The translations under genes and the position numbers were made by a program. 64,000 bases of DNA from the NCBI GenBank assembly GCA_029239355.1, contig JAQZAZ010000005.1:62001-126000 (forward strand). The letters are read 5' to 3'. The stretch is from Sphingobacterium sp. (lineage in GTDB: Bacteria > Bacteroidota > Bacteroidia > Sphingobacteriales > Sphingobacteriaceae). Positions 26,142 to 34,582 of the stretch are shown here, in pieces. Numbering within the stretch: the first letter of the stretch is position 1; every line of letters begins with the position of its first letter. The notes under the pieces are model-generated. The model was not told the DNA's origin. It searched no databases and was given only the letters and a program-made list of their open reading frames with translations.

Positions 26142-28025
26142 TTAGAATGCAAAACATGAACAGCCCAAAGCTCCCCAGAATGCAGTATAATTGTTAATAG
26201 CAATATTGCTCATGCGGGCGTGATTGTGGTTGTGTGCGTGTACCTGACAGCTACCACTACAAAGATGTACGGTATTCATGACGCTGCTTTGGGCGGCCGC
26301 AGTATTGATATTGTCCTGCTGAGCCGCATTGGAAATACGATAGTAGCCAGCATAGCTTTTTGTTGGCGACCAATCGGGGAGGATGGGAATCGGAGGTGGG
26401 GAGAACGGACTGAAATCACCATCAGCATATACGATTTTTCCTGCCACGATGGTCAACTCTGATTCGATCTCTTTAATAGCCTCATCAGCTACCGTGAAAT
26501 AGTCGCTATTAAGCACTGTTAGATCGGCTAACATCCCTACAGCGATATCCCCTTTTTGCTGCTGTTCCTGCGAAAACCAAGCACTGCCTTGTGTATAAAG
26601 CTGTAAGGCTGTCATACGATCCAATCTGCTGTCGTGGTAGATTTGAAGACCACCTACTGTTTTTCCTACTGTTAGCCAATACATAGAGACCCAGGGATTG
26701 TAACTGCTGACACGTGTTGCATCGGAACCACCTCCGACGGGTACAGACATTTCGAGCATTTTTTTGACCGGAGGTGTTTGTTCGGTCGCCGTAGAGCCAT
26801 AACGATCGGCAAAATATTCACCCTGGTAGGCCATACGGCTTTGAATGGCAATACCCCCGCCCAGTGCTTTTGTGCGTTCGATATTACGCTCATCAATGGT
26901 TTCGGCATGATCAAAGATCCAGGCAAGCCCATCGAATGGAATATCGCGATTGACTTTTTCAAATACGTCTAGGAAGCGGCTGATGCTTTCATTGTAAGTT
27001 GCATGTAGGCGAAAGGGCCATCTGTTGCTGACTAATAATCGGACGACTTTTTCAAGTTCGGCTTCCATATTTTCGTTGAGATCAGGTCTTGGTTGTATAA
27101 AATCCTCAAAATCGGCTGCCGAAAAGACCAGCATTTCACCAGCACCATTGTGACGGTACATGTCGTCCCCTTGACGTAGTGGCACAGTATCGATCCATTG
27201 CTGAAAATCCTCGTACTCATGTTTTGGCTTTTGTGTAAATAGGTTGTAGGCAATCCGGACGGTAAGCTGATCCGCCTGATGGAGGTCACTGATGACTTTA
27301 TAGTCATCGGGATAATTCTGAAACCCACCGCCAGCGTCAATGACACTGGTGATGCCAAAACGGTTTAATTCCTTCATAAAGTGACGTGTCGAGTTGACTT
27401 GTTCTTCATAAGGAAGTGTAGGTCCTTTTGCCAGGGTTGAATAGAGTATCATGGCATTTGGGGAAGCGATGAGTAAACCTGTTGGATTGCCTTGGCTATC
27501 ACGTTCAATAGTGCCGCCTGGGGGTGCTGGTGTATCTTTGGTATAGCCAACGGCACGGAGTGCAGCAGCATTTAAAAGTGCCCGGTCGTAGAGATGCAGG
27601 ATAAAAACTGGTGTTTCGGGAGCAATGGCATTGATCTCGGCTAAGGTAGGCATCCGTCGTTCGGCAAATTGAAACTCGGACCATCCACCAACTACGCGCA
27701 CCCATTGCGGGTGTGGGGTGCGGTCGACCTGCTCCCTGAGCATGCGTAAAGCATCAGCTAGGGAAGGGACTCCATCCCAACGTAATTCCAAATTATAGTT
27801 GAGACCACCGCGGATTAAGTGGATATGTGAGTCGTTGATCCCTGGGACTACACGTTTGCCTTTAAGATCTATAAGTTTAGTGCGGGTATTGGCAAATTGT
27901 AGTACCTCTTTGTCAATTCCTACCGCAATAAATTTACCATCTTGAATTGCTACGGCGCTCATTTCCTGTTGCGCGCTGTCGAAATGTGTGATTTTTCCGT
28001 TATATAAGATAAGGTCTGCTTTCAT
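26142..28025 (-). CDS. YtcJ-like amidohydrolase with Cys/His-rich C-terminal tail
   Basis: Metal-dependent amidohydrolase of the amidohydrolase 3 (YtcJ-like) group. An N-terminal beta-sandwich (LILYNGKITHFDSAQQ) leads to the metal motif GINDSHIHLIRGG, further catalytic-domain blocks (WIFDHAETI, GGGSDATRVSSYNPW), and the returning beta-sandwich near 530 (GMLADLTVLNSDYF). No signal peptide. At 627 aa it is longer than usual: the final ~50 residues add a tail with five His and four Cys (HLCSGSCQVHAHNHNH and CSCFAF), which looks like a metal-binding extension. The substrate is unknown. It sits 11 bp after the M17-N gene and is followed by DoxX. Confidence 0.9.
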   Translation of the reverse strand: MKADLILYNGKITHFDSAQQEMSAVAIQDGKFIAVGIDKEVLQFANTRTKLIDLKGKRVVPGINDSHIHLIRGGLNYNLELRWDGVPSLADALRMLREQVDRTPHPQWVRVVGGWSEFQFAERRMPTLAEINAIAPETPVFILHLYDRALLNAAALRAVGYTKDTPAPPGGTIERDSQGNPTGLLIASPNAMILYSTLAKGPTLPYEEQVNSTRHFMKELNRFGITSVIDAGGGFQNYPDDYKVISDLHQADQLTVRIAYNLFTQKPKHEYEDFQQWIDTVPLRQGDDMYRHNGAGEMLVFSAADFEDFIQPRPDLNENMEAELEKVVRLLVSNRWPFRLHATYNESISRFLDVFEKVNRDIPFDGLAWIFDHAETIDERNIERTKALGGGIAIQSRMAYQGEYFADRYGSTATEQTPPVKKMLEMSVPVGGGSDATRVSSYNPWVSMYWLTVGKTVGGLQIYHDSRLDRMTALQLYTQGSAWFSQEQQQKGDIAVGMLADLTVLNSDYFTVADEAIKEIESELTIVAGKIVYADGDFSPFSPPPIPILPDWSPTKSYAGYYRISNAAQQDNINTAAAQSSVMNTVHLCSGSCQVHAHNHNHARMSNIAINNYTAFWGALGCSCFAF

Positions 28026-28036
28026 GGCTGTTCGGT

Positions 28037-28798
28037 TTAATTGTGTAAGGAGAATATTGCTTTTTTGATTCCTTCGCCTGCGGTTTCAAAAAAAGCGGGT
28101 CCTGCCAATAGCGTGATTTTTTTTAATACTGGAGCTTTGTCCATTTTCTTTTCGACCAACCACTTTTGGGTACGAAAGGCATCGATACTACCAAGCACAA
28201 CGTTCTCAGCGACAAGGGCGGTAGGTGAATCTACTCCAGCGTCCTTGAGGTCGCTGGCAAAACTAAAATTAGTTACTCCTAATCTTAGTGCTTCCCGCAT
28301 GGCTACATGTGCGACATCTTTCATCAGCTCAGCATTAAAATCTTCACGTTTGCCCAGTCCAATCAAAAGCAATTTTTTGCTGGAAAGTTCGCCGGATTGT
28401 ATCGGTGCGAGTAATATGGTTTCAAGTGCATGTCCGCGGAATTTTCCGGATTTCCGGATTTCGGTAAGGTTACCATGCAATGCCTCATCCAGATGGACAA
28501 GACCGTTTAAAGCTGCGGGTAAAGCGGGAGGAGAAATAAAAATATCCCCCTCGGTATACTCAAAAACGCATGCAACCTGTAGGTCGCTGATAGCTGCGGA
28601 CGGACCTTGTACGAGTCCTTCAATTGCTAACCCATCGACATTACCCCAAATTTTACTTGTCCCTATTGCTGTATTTTTTTTTATAACGGGTTCCGTTTGG
28701 GCATTAACCTGACTGGGCAGAATGGTAATGGATCCAAGAAAGGCGATCAGTGCCCATTGAAATTTTTTCTGTTGAAATATTTTCTTCGTTATTTTCAT
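28037..28798 (-). CDS. Exported stand-alone M17 peptidase N-terminal domain
   Basis: 253-residue protein matching only the N-terminal (macro-like) domain of leucyl aminopeptidases, Peptidase_M17_N. Key stretch: the KKLLLIGLGKREDFNAELMKD block, typical of the domain. It carries a signal peptide (about 1-33, ending VNA). The catalytic zinc domain is absent and no frame in the neighbourhood supplies it, so it is not an active aminopeptidase. A binding or regulatory role in the periplasm is possible. Lies 4 bp after the porin and 11 bp before the amidohydrolase in a tight operon. Confidence 0.86.
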   Translation of the reverse strand: MKITKKIFQQKKFQWALIAFLGSITILPSQVNAQTEPVIKKNTAIGTSKIWGNVDGLAIEGLVQGPSAAISDLQVACVFEYTEGDIFISPPALPAALNGLVHLDEALHGNLTEIRKSGKFRGHALETILLAPIQSGELSSKKLLLIGLGKREDFNAELMKDVAHVAMREALRLGVTNFSFASDLKDAGVDSPTALVAENVVLGSIDAFRTQKWLVEKKMDKAPVLKKITLLAGPAFFETAGEGIKKAIFSLHN

Positions 28799-28802
28799 TT
28801 TT

Positions 28803-30260
28803 TTAAAATTTAAAGGCTACTCTACCATTAAAGAAAATCCCGTTTTTTGGGGTGTTAATAATTTCCTCAATGAATGCGCCTGTTTTGAAATATTGTATAC
28901 CGGTTACCAATGAGAGTTGTTTACTGGCAGCATAGGTGAAGTTTGCCAGATAGGCTGTGCCGATATAACGTTTTCTGGAAGCTGCTCCTGCGAGATTAAA
29001 AGATCCACTAGGCCTGTACACACCGTCCTGAAGAGAATGACGCCAATTATAGACAAGGTCGGCTTGAAACTTCAGATTCGAAAGCAGATCGAGTGTAACG
29101 TAGGGATGGATATCAATCAGGTTGACCGGGCCTATTTGGGGACTGAAACCAAAATATCCGCCTTTGGGATAAATGGGGTTGAAAGTTTGAAGGTTGCCGT
29201 CGCCAGCTTTTTTGTCGCCTGAGATGTAATCATTGCGCAGATTGATCGAAGGTCTGAGATCGCTCTCTTCAAAGAGGTAACCGATATCGAGTGACGCGGT
29301 CCATGCGGAAATCTTACCTTTGCCAAAAGATCCAAACTGGTAGGCGCCTTCGAGGTTGTATATAAATCCGCCGCCATATTTCCAAATTCGGCCGCCTATA
29401 GTATGACGGGTTTCCGCTGATGTTCCTTCCTCAAAAATTGAGCGGTCGCGATAGATACCGATGTAATATAAGTCGAAATTTGCCTGCTTCGGAACGGTAA
29501 TTTTACCATAGGCACCCCAAAGGTTGATCTGTTTGGATGGGCTATTGTCAAAAATTCCAGGCCTAATGGTGTCGGCCATCATCGCAAAGGCTTCGAGATT
29601 GACCTTACCTACATTATAAGCAATTTTAGCCCCTGTAAAATATCGCCTGGCATTTGGCCCCTCACCGACGGAGATCAGCCGGCCTGAACCGTAGTCAAGT
29701 TCCTGTCTGCCAATACGGAGCAACAACGAACGGTTATCTTGCTGTAGTATGGTTCCGTCGATAAATAGATTCTGTATATTTAATTGATCTTCATCGATCT
29801 GACGGGAACCATTTTTGCGGCCATGTTGCAATGCCGATCGAACCTGTGTGAATAACCGAAGACGTTTGCCAAAATGAATATCTGCATGCAGGCTATAGCG
29901 TTGCAATAAAAAATTGTTATGTCCAAGTTGCAAGCGCCCCCAGTCTTCATTGCTGAAATCTACGTATTCAGCCCGTGCTTCACCACCTATAGATAACCAA
30001 ATCTTGCCGTCTGCTGTCAGCGGACTAAATTTGATCCGCGCATAACCATGGCGGGTAGAATCGGCGAGTATACTGTAATCCTCCTCAAAACGCATTAATT
30101 TGTAGCTCTGCGCGAAGAGATTTGGTAATACGCCAAAGAGCAACAACGCAAGGGCGATTTGGCGAAAATGGTGGACTATAAACTGTTGTCGATGCACGGT
30201 TCTGATTTGAGTAGAAATTGTTTGGATGATGTTAGGAATGCTTGACCATATTGTGGGCAT
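28803..30260 (-). CDS. Alginate-export-type outer membrane porin
   Basis: 485-residue outer-membrane beta-barrel of the alginate-export (AlgE/OprD-like) group, which allows diffusion of anionic or aromatic small molecules. Alternating aromatic strands, KIWLSIGGEARAEYVDFSNE, LRIGRQELDYGSGRLIS and a terminal aromatic strand (GIFFNGRVAFKF) support this. The N-terminal segment (ALALLLFGVLPNLFAQ) is the signal peptide core. The ATG at 30260 overlaps the previous gene by 29 bp; no internal ATG lies before the signal peptide, so this start, or a non-ATG start, is required. Probably the uptake route for the operon's substrate. Confidence 0.87.
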   Translation of the reverse strand: MPTIWSSIPNIIQTISTQIRTVHRQQFIVHHFRQIALALLLFGVLPNLFAQSYKLMRFEEDYSILADSTRHGYARIKFSPLTADGKIWLSIGGEARAEYVDFSNEDWGRLQLGHNNFLLQRYSLHADIHFGKRLRLFTQVRSALQHGRKNGSRQIDEDQLNIQNLFIDGTILQQDNRSLLLRIGRQELDYGSGRLISVGEGPNARRYFTGAKIAYNVGKVNLEAFAMMADTIRPGIFDNSPSKQINLWGAYGKITVPKQANFDLYYIGIYRDRSIFEEGTSAETRHTIGGRIWKYGGGFIYNLEGAYQFGSFGKGKISAWTASLDIGYLFEESDLRPSINLRNDYISGDKKAGDGNLQTFNPIYPKGGYFGFSPQIGPVNLIDIHPYVTLDLLSNLKFQADLVYNWRHSLQDGVYRPSGSFNLAGAASRKRYIGTAYLANFTYAASKQLSLVTGIQYFKTGAFIEEIINTPKNGIFFNGRVAFKF

Positions 30261-30867
30261 AATGAATGCCTAGACCGTAACTGCCGCCATGCTTTTTCAT
30301 CAGGTCTGTCACAGCAACATAGGTTTCTTGGCGGGCCCAGTCTCGTTGCAGTTCCAATAGATACTGAACCGAGGTCACTGGTTTTACTCCCATATGGATC
30401 ATGCGCTGCATGGCACGTTCATGTGCTTCATGACTCACATCGCCACAGGCGTCAGCGATGACATAGACTTCGTAATTTTCAGCTAGAGCCGAAAGCGCTG
30501 GACCGACAATACAGACACCTGTCCATAGTCCCGCAAGGACTAATTTTTGCTTTCCAGTGCCTGTTATCGCGCGGTAGGCAGCTTCATCTTCCCATGTGTT
30601 CATACTCGTCCTGTCGATGTACCCGCTACTAGCTTGTGGATAATAGGCCTCAACCTCTGGAAATACCGGGCCTGAAAAGCTCTCTTCGGCTACGGTGGTG
30701 ACGATGGTAGGAACATTAAAGATTTTGGAAGCACCACATATAACCGCTACATTATTTCTCAATTCCTCCATGGTAATGCTTTTGGTGGCAAAGGCCATTT
30801 GACCTTCGAAGTCGATTAATACAAGTGCATGATTGCTTGGAGATAATAGTTCTGCTGATGGTTTCAT
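30232..30867 (-). CDS. Isochorismatase-like cysteine hydrolase
   Basis: 211-residue cysteine hydrolase of the isochorismatase/YcaC-like superfamily. The catalytic Asp19 lies in VLIDFEGQM and nucleophile Cys119 in GLWTGVCIVGPALSA; the basic residue is probably Arg86 or Lys near it, not resolved here. Cytosolic, no signal. Family members cleave amides such as nicotinamide, oxyacids or unknown metabolites. It is the first gene of the seven-gene minus-strand run and overlaps the porin gene by 29 bp, which implies translational coupling. Confidence 0.9.
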   Translation of the reverse strand: MKPSAELLSPSNHALVLIDFEGQMAFATKSITMEELRNNVAVICGASKIFNVPTIVTTVAEESFSGPVFPEVEAYYPQASSGYIDRTSMNTWEDEAAYRAITGTGKQKLVLAGLWTGVCIVGPALSALAENYEVYVIADACGDVSHEAHERAMQRMIHMGVKPVTSVQYLLELQRDWARQETYVAVTDLMKKHGGSYGLGIHYAHNMVKHS

Positions 30868-31334
30868 AAATTATGTGTTTTAAATGTTGTTTTTGATAAA
30901 GTTTAAAATTCAATTTAGAGGCCTTTTATGGTATACTGCTGATTTTTAGTTTATTGTAAATTTTTATTACTATTTAAAATTGACGATATATCGTTGATTT
31001 ATCTTCCGCCTCTTTTACTTCATTTATTATTTTAATGATTTATCCAAAATTAGGTGGCAAAATTTTGCTGGGCATTGAACTAGTTCAAGAAAAATAGGGT
31101 ACGCGAAAATTTTGAGCTAGGATTTTAAAGGAGGAAAAGGTAATATCCTGGGGTCTTTTAGTTATTTGTGTGGTTAATGTTATTTATAAGTTAAATATTT
31201 ATGAAGTATATTCAAGATAAATCTGTTTAGGTAAAGCATGTATGGCTATTAATTAAATATTTCTTAATATTAAGGTAAATTATAAACCAAGTGAAAGCAT
31301 CAACTTTGGTGCTGAATCCAAACCCAGACTAAAA
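30868..31334. promoter_or_regulatory. Divergent control region with two 12-bp perfect palindromes
   Basis: 467-bp AT-rich gap between the cysteine hydrolase (-) and SusC (+). It contains ACGATATATCGT at 30983-30994 and GCAAAATTTTGC at 31057-31068, both perfect palindromes, 74 bp apart. No convincing -33/-7 pair was found for either gene. No ORF is supported here. The palindromes are candidate operators for dimeric regulators. Confidence 0.45.
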
Positions 31335-34300
31335 ATGCAGAAAACATTACTAATCAGTATGGCATTGGGGCTCTCATATCCTACGTGGGCAAATGTAGAG
31401 CGTAATTATGCCAAATTGACGAAAGAGACGCAAGCTATTGCACTCCAGTCTACCGTAAAAGGTGTGGTAAAAGACAAAAACGGCGCTGTCATGTCCGGTG
31501 TCACCATCACCAATCTATCTAACCAGAAAACGACATCTAGCAATGTCTCCGGCGTGTTCAACATCGATGCTGTTATCGGCCAAAAACTTAAGCTGACCCT
31601 CGTTGGGTATGGCGAGCAGATCGTAATCGTGAATTCGAATCAACTAGAAATCGTAATGGAATCCAAGGACACCGAGCTGGAGGAAGTTATCGTCGTTGGG
31701 TATGGAACACAAAAGAAAGCGAACCTGACCGGAGCTGTAGATCAGGTCGGCTCAGAAGTTTTTGAAGGTCGTGTCCTTGCGAACGCTAGCCAAATGCTAC
31801 AAGGCGTTGTTCCCAACCTGAACATCATTCCTGCGGATGGTAAACCAAACCGCAGCCCGAGTTTCAATATCCGTGGTACCACGTCTATAGGGCAGGGCGG
31901 TAGCGCCTTGATCCTAATCGATGGTGTTGAAGGCGATCCTGGTTCAATCAACCCCAACGATATTGAAAGTGTGTCCGTTCTTAAAGATGCTTCATCAGCA
32001 GCTATCTATGGTTCAAGAGGTACCTTTGGCGTGGTACTAATTACGACAAAACGGGCAAAATCAGGTAAAACATCGGTCAATTATTCGGGAAGTGGATCCT
32101 TTCAAAAGCCTGTGACAATACCCAAATTTGTAACAGACGGCTATGTGTATGCTTCTCATTTCTTTGAGGCTTACAATGCGTGGAACAACTATACCTTAAC
32201 ACCGAGTAAACTGAATAAAACCCAGATCTTCACCAAAGAATGGCTCGAAGAATTCAAACGCAGGAAAGAACAGGGCATTACCGAAGAAACAACGGTTGAC
32301 AAAGATGGTAATTATGTATATTATGGAAATGAAGATTATTATGGTACTTTAATCAAGGATAATACCTTTGTGCAAGATCACAATCTTTCAATCAGCGGGA
32401 ACACGGAAAAATTAGATTATTATATCTCTGGACGCGCCTACGATTACAAAGGTATGTATCGTTACAATACCGATAAGTATCAAAATTACAATACACGGGC
32501 TAAAGCCGGGTTGCAGGTGACCGACTGGTTGCGTATTGCCAATAATATTGATTTTAGTTATGCCAAGTATTGGGATCCTTCTACCGCTGGTGAAGGCGGA
32601 AATATATGGCGCAATATTGCGGATGAAGGACATCCTTCATCGCCTATATTTAATCCCGATGGCTCATTAAGTTTCTCTGCCGCTTATACCGTGGGCGATT
32701 TTATCTATGGTAAGAATGGAACAAAAAGTGGTAATCAGGATTTGCGTAATACGACTTCTTTTGAATCCAAGTTTTTTAATAATACATTTCGTGTAAAGGG
32801 AGATCTCACCTTTAGGAGCCGTGATCTTAATTCACTGCGGGTTAGGGTACCGGTACCTTACAGTACAAAGGAAGGGGAAATCGTTAAACTTACAACGAAT
32901 ATGAACGACAACCTGTATCAGGTCAACGAAAACTGGCGCTATTTATTCGGAAATATTTATGGTGAATATGAAAGGACACTCGGCGATCATTATGTCAAAG
33001 GTTTACTTGGGTACAACTATGAACAACGAGCTTACAATGCAAGCTATATCACCAAAAATGGTCTGCTCAATGATAATGTGGAAAATATTAACCTCGCAGT
33101 AGGTCAGAGTACGACAGCGACAGCTAAATACAACAAGTATCGAAATGTGGGGGTATTTATGCGGGCCAACTATATTTTCAAGGACCGTTATCTTTTTGAA
33201 TTTAACGGTCGTTATGACGGCTCCTCGAAATTCCCGATCAATCAACAGTGGGGATTTTTCCCTTCGGCTTCGGTAGGTTGGCGTGTATCTGAGGAACCAT
33301 TTTTCCAGGTGGACAAGAAGTTCTTGTCTGACTTGAAACTACGTGCTTCCTATGGTTCTTTGGGTAATGGTAACGTGGATCCATATTCGTACCTGGATCT
33401 TTACGAGCTCAAGATTATGGACCGACTGCTGAATGGGGAAAAATCGACCTACACATCAGTACCTAAGGTTATTCCTGATAACCTGACCTGGGAAACAGCA
33501 CGAACAGCAAATATTGGACTTGACTTTTCGTCAGCCAACGGAAAGTTGACTTTTACGGGGGATATGTATCAGCGCAAGACCTTGAATATGTACACTTTGG
33601 GAATGGCGCTGCCGGAGATATTTGGCGCTGAATCACCGAAGGGAAATTATGCCGATATGACCACTAAGGGCTTTGAAGTCAGCTTAGCGTATAGAGATCA
33701 GTTTGAACTGAGTGGAAGCCCATTTAATTGGTCTATTAAAGCGACTTTGGCAGATTATAAATCGAAAATAGACCGTTATGATAATAAGGAAGGGGTGATT
33801 AAGGATGGATACTATTATCAAGGTCAACAAATTGGCGAAATTTGGGGTTATGTGACACAGGGACTTTTCCAGAATCAAGCTGAAATTGATGCTGCTCCTT
33901 CGCAAAACCTCATTAAATCTTCCAATAATAGAACTATCTATCCAGGAGATGTCCGGTTTGCGGATCTCAATGGCGATAAGGTGATTGACTATGGAAACAA
34001 CACCATCTACAGCCATGGCGACCGCAAAGTTATTGGAAATTCCGAACCGCGCTATATCTACAGTTTTAATATTAATCTAGATTGGAAAAATGTATATTTT
34101 TCCACATTCTTCCAAGGGGTAGGCAAACAAAACTGGTATCCAAATAACGAGTCTCTTTTCTGGGGGCAATACAATAGGCCGTATAACAATCTACCGGAAT
34201 GGCATCTGAATAATTATTGGACCGAGGAGAATCCGGATGCGTATTTCCCGCGTTATGCAGGTTATAATGAATCTCTCAAAACCACACCTCAAACGCGATT

Positions 34301-34571
34301 TCTACAAAATATCGGTTATCTCCGAATGAAGAATATTCAGATCGGATACAATTTCCCGAAAACCGTGACCTCCAAGTTGAAAATTCAGAGTCTACGTGCT
34401 GGACTTTCAGGCGAAAATCTGCTGACCTGGTCGCCACTCTATAAGCACACCAGAGATCTGGATGTCGGCAACATAGGTAAATCGGATCCTATAGTAGAAC
34501 AGGGGACGCGTGATGGATTTAATTATCCAATCATGAAAAGTGTGAGTTTCAACTTATCCATTGGTTTTTAA
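31335..34571 (+). CDS. SusC/RagA-family TonB-dependent outer membrane receptor
   Basis: 1078-residue SusC receptor. Signal peptide 1-19 (ending WA), a carboxypeptidase-regulatory-like domain at about 40-110, the EEVIVVGYG segment at 116-124, a plug with ILIDGVEGDPGSINPNDIESVSVLKDASSAAIYGSRG, and a complete barrel ending in VSFNLSIGF. Some ~20 residues between the signal and the regulatory domain are variable. SusD follows 11 bp later. Its glycan is unknown; the nearby GH29 gene favours a fucose-containing substrate, without proof because the fucosidase is on the opposite strand. Confidence 0.95.
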   Translation: MQKTLLISMALGLSYPTWANVERNYAKLTKETQAIALQSTVKGVVKDKNGAVMSGVTITNLSNQKTTSSNVSGVFNIDAVIGQKLKLTLVGYGEQIVIVNSNQLEIVMESKDTELEEVIVVGYGTQKKANLTGAVDQVGSEVFEGRVLANASQMLQGVVPNLNIIPADGKPNRSPSFNIRGTTSIGQGGSALILIDGVEGDPGSINPNDIESVSVLKDASSAAIYGSRGTFGVVLITTKRAKSGKTSVNYSGSGSFQKPVTIPKFVTDGYVYASHFFEAYNAWNNYTLTPSKLNKTQIFTKEWLEEFKRRKEQGITEETTVDKDGNYVYYGNEDYYGTLIKDNTFVQDHNLSISGNTEKLDYYISGRAYDYKGMYRYNTDKYQNYNTRAKAGLQVTDWLRIANNIDFSYAKYWDPSTAGEGGNIWRNIADEGHPSSPIFNPDGSLSFSAAYTVGDFIYGKNGTKSGNQDLRNTTSFESKFFNNTFRVKGDLTFRSRDLNSLRVRVPVPYSTKEGEIVKLTTNMNDNLYQVNENWRYLFGNIYGEYERTLGDHYVKGLLGYNYEQRAYNASYITKNGLLNDNVENINLAVGQSTTATAKYNKYRNVGVFMRANYIFKDRYLFEFNGRYDGSSKFPINQQWGFFPSASVGWRVSEEPFFQVDKKFLSDLKLRASYGSLGNGNVDPYSYLDLYELKIMDRLLNGEKSTYTSVPKVIPDNLTWETARTANIGLDFSSANGKLTFTGDMYQRKTLNMYTLGMALPEIFGAESPKGNYADMTTKGFEVSLAYRDQFELSGSPFNWSIKATLADYKSKIDRYDNKEGVIKDGYYYQGQQIGEIWGYVTQGLFQNQAEIDAAPSQNLIKSSNNRTIYPGDVRFADLNGDKVIDYGNNTIYSHGDRKVIGNSEPRYIYSFNINLDWKNVYFSTFFQGVGKQNWYPNNESLFWGQYNRPYNNLPEWHLNNYWTEENPDAYFPRYAGYNESLKTTPQTRFLQNIGYLRMKNIQIGYNFPKTVTSKLKIQSLRAGLSGENLLTWSPLYKHTRDLDVGNIGKSDPIVEQGTRDGFNYPIMKSVSFNLSIGF

Positions 34572-34582
34572 TATTTAATAGA

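Noticed and set aside
28041..28712. 223-codon plus-strand frame opposite the M17-N gene
   Set aside because: It is an antisense shadow of a clear gene and shows low-complexity Ser/Ala-rich composition with no family features.
31055..31069. TGGCAAAATTTTGCT as a sigma-54 -24/-12 promoter for SusC
   Set aside because: The GG to GC spacing is one base short of the strict sigma-54 spacing; the sequence is better explained as a palindrome.
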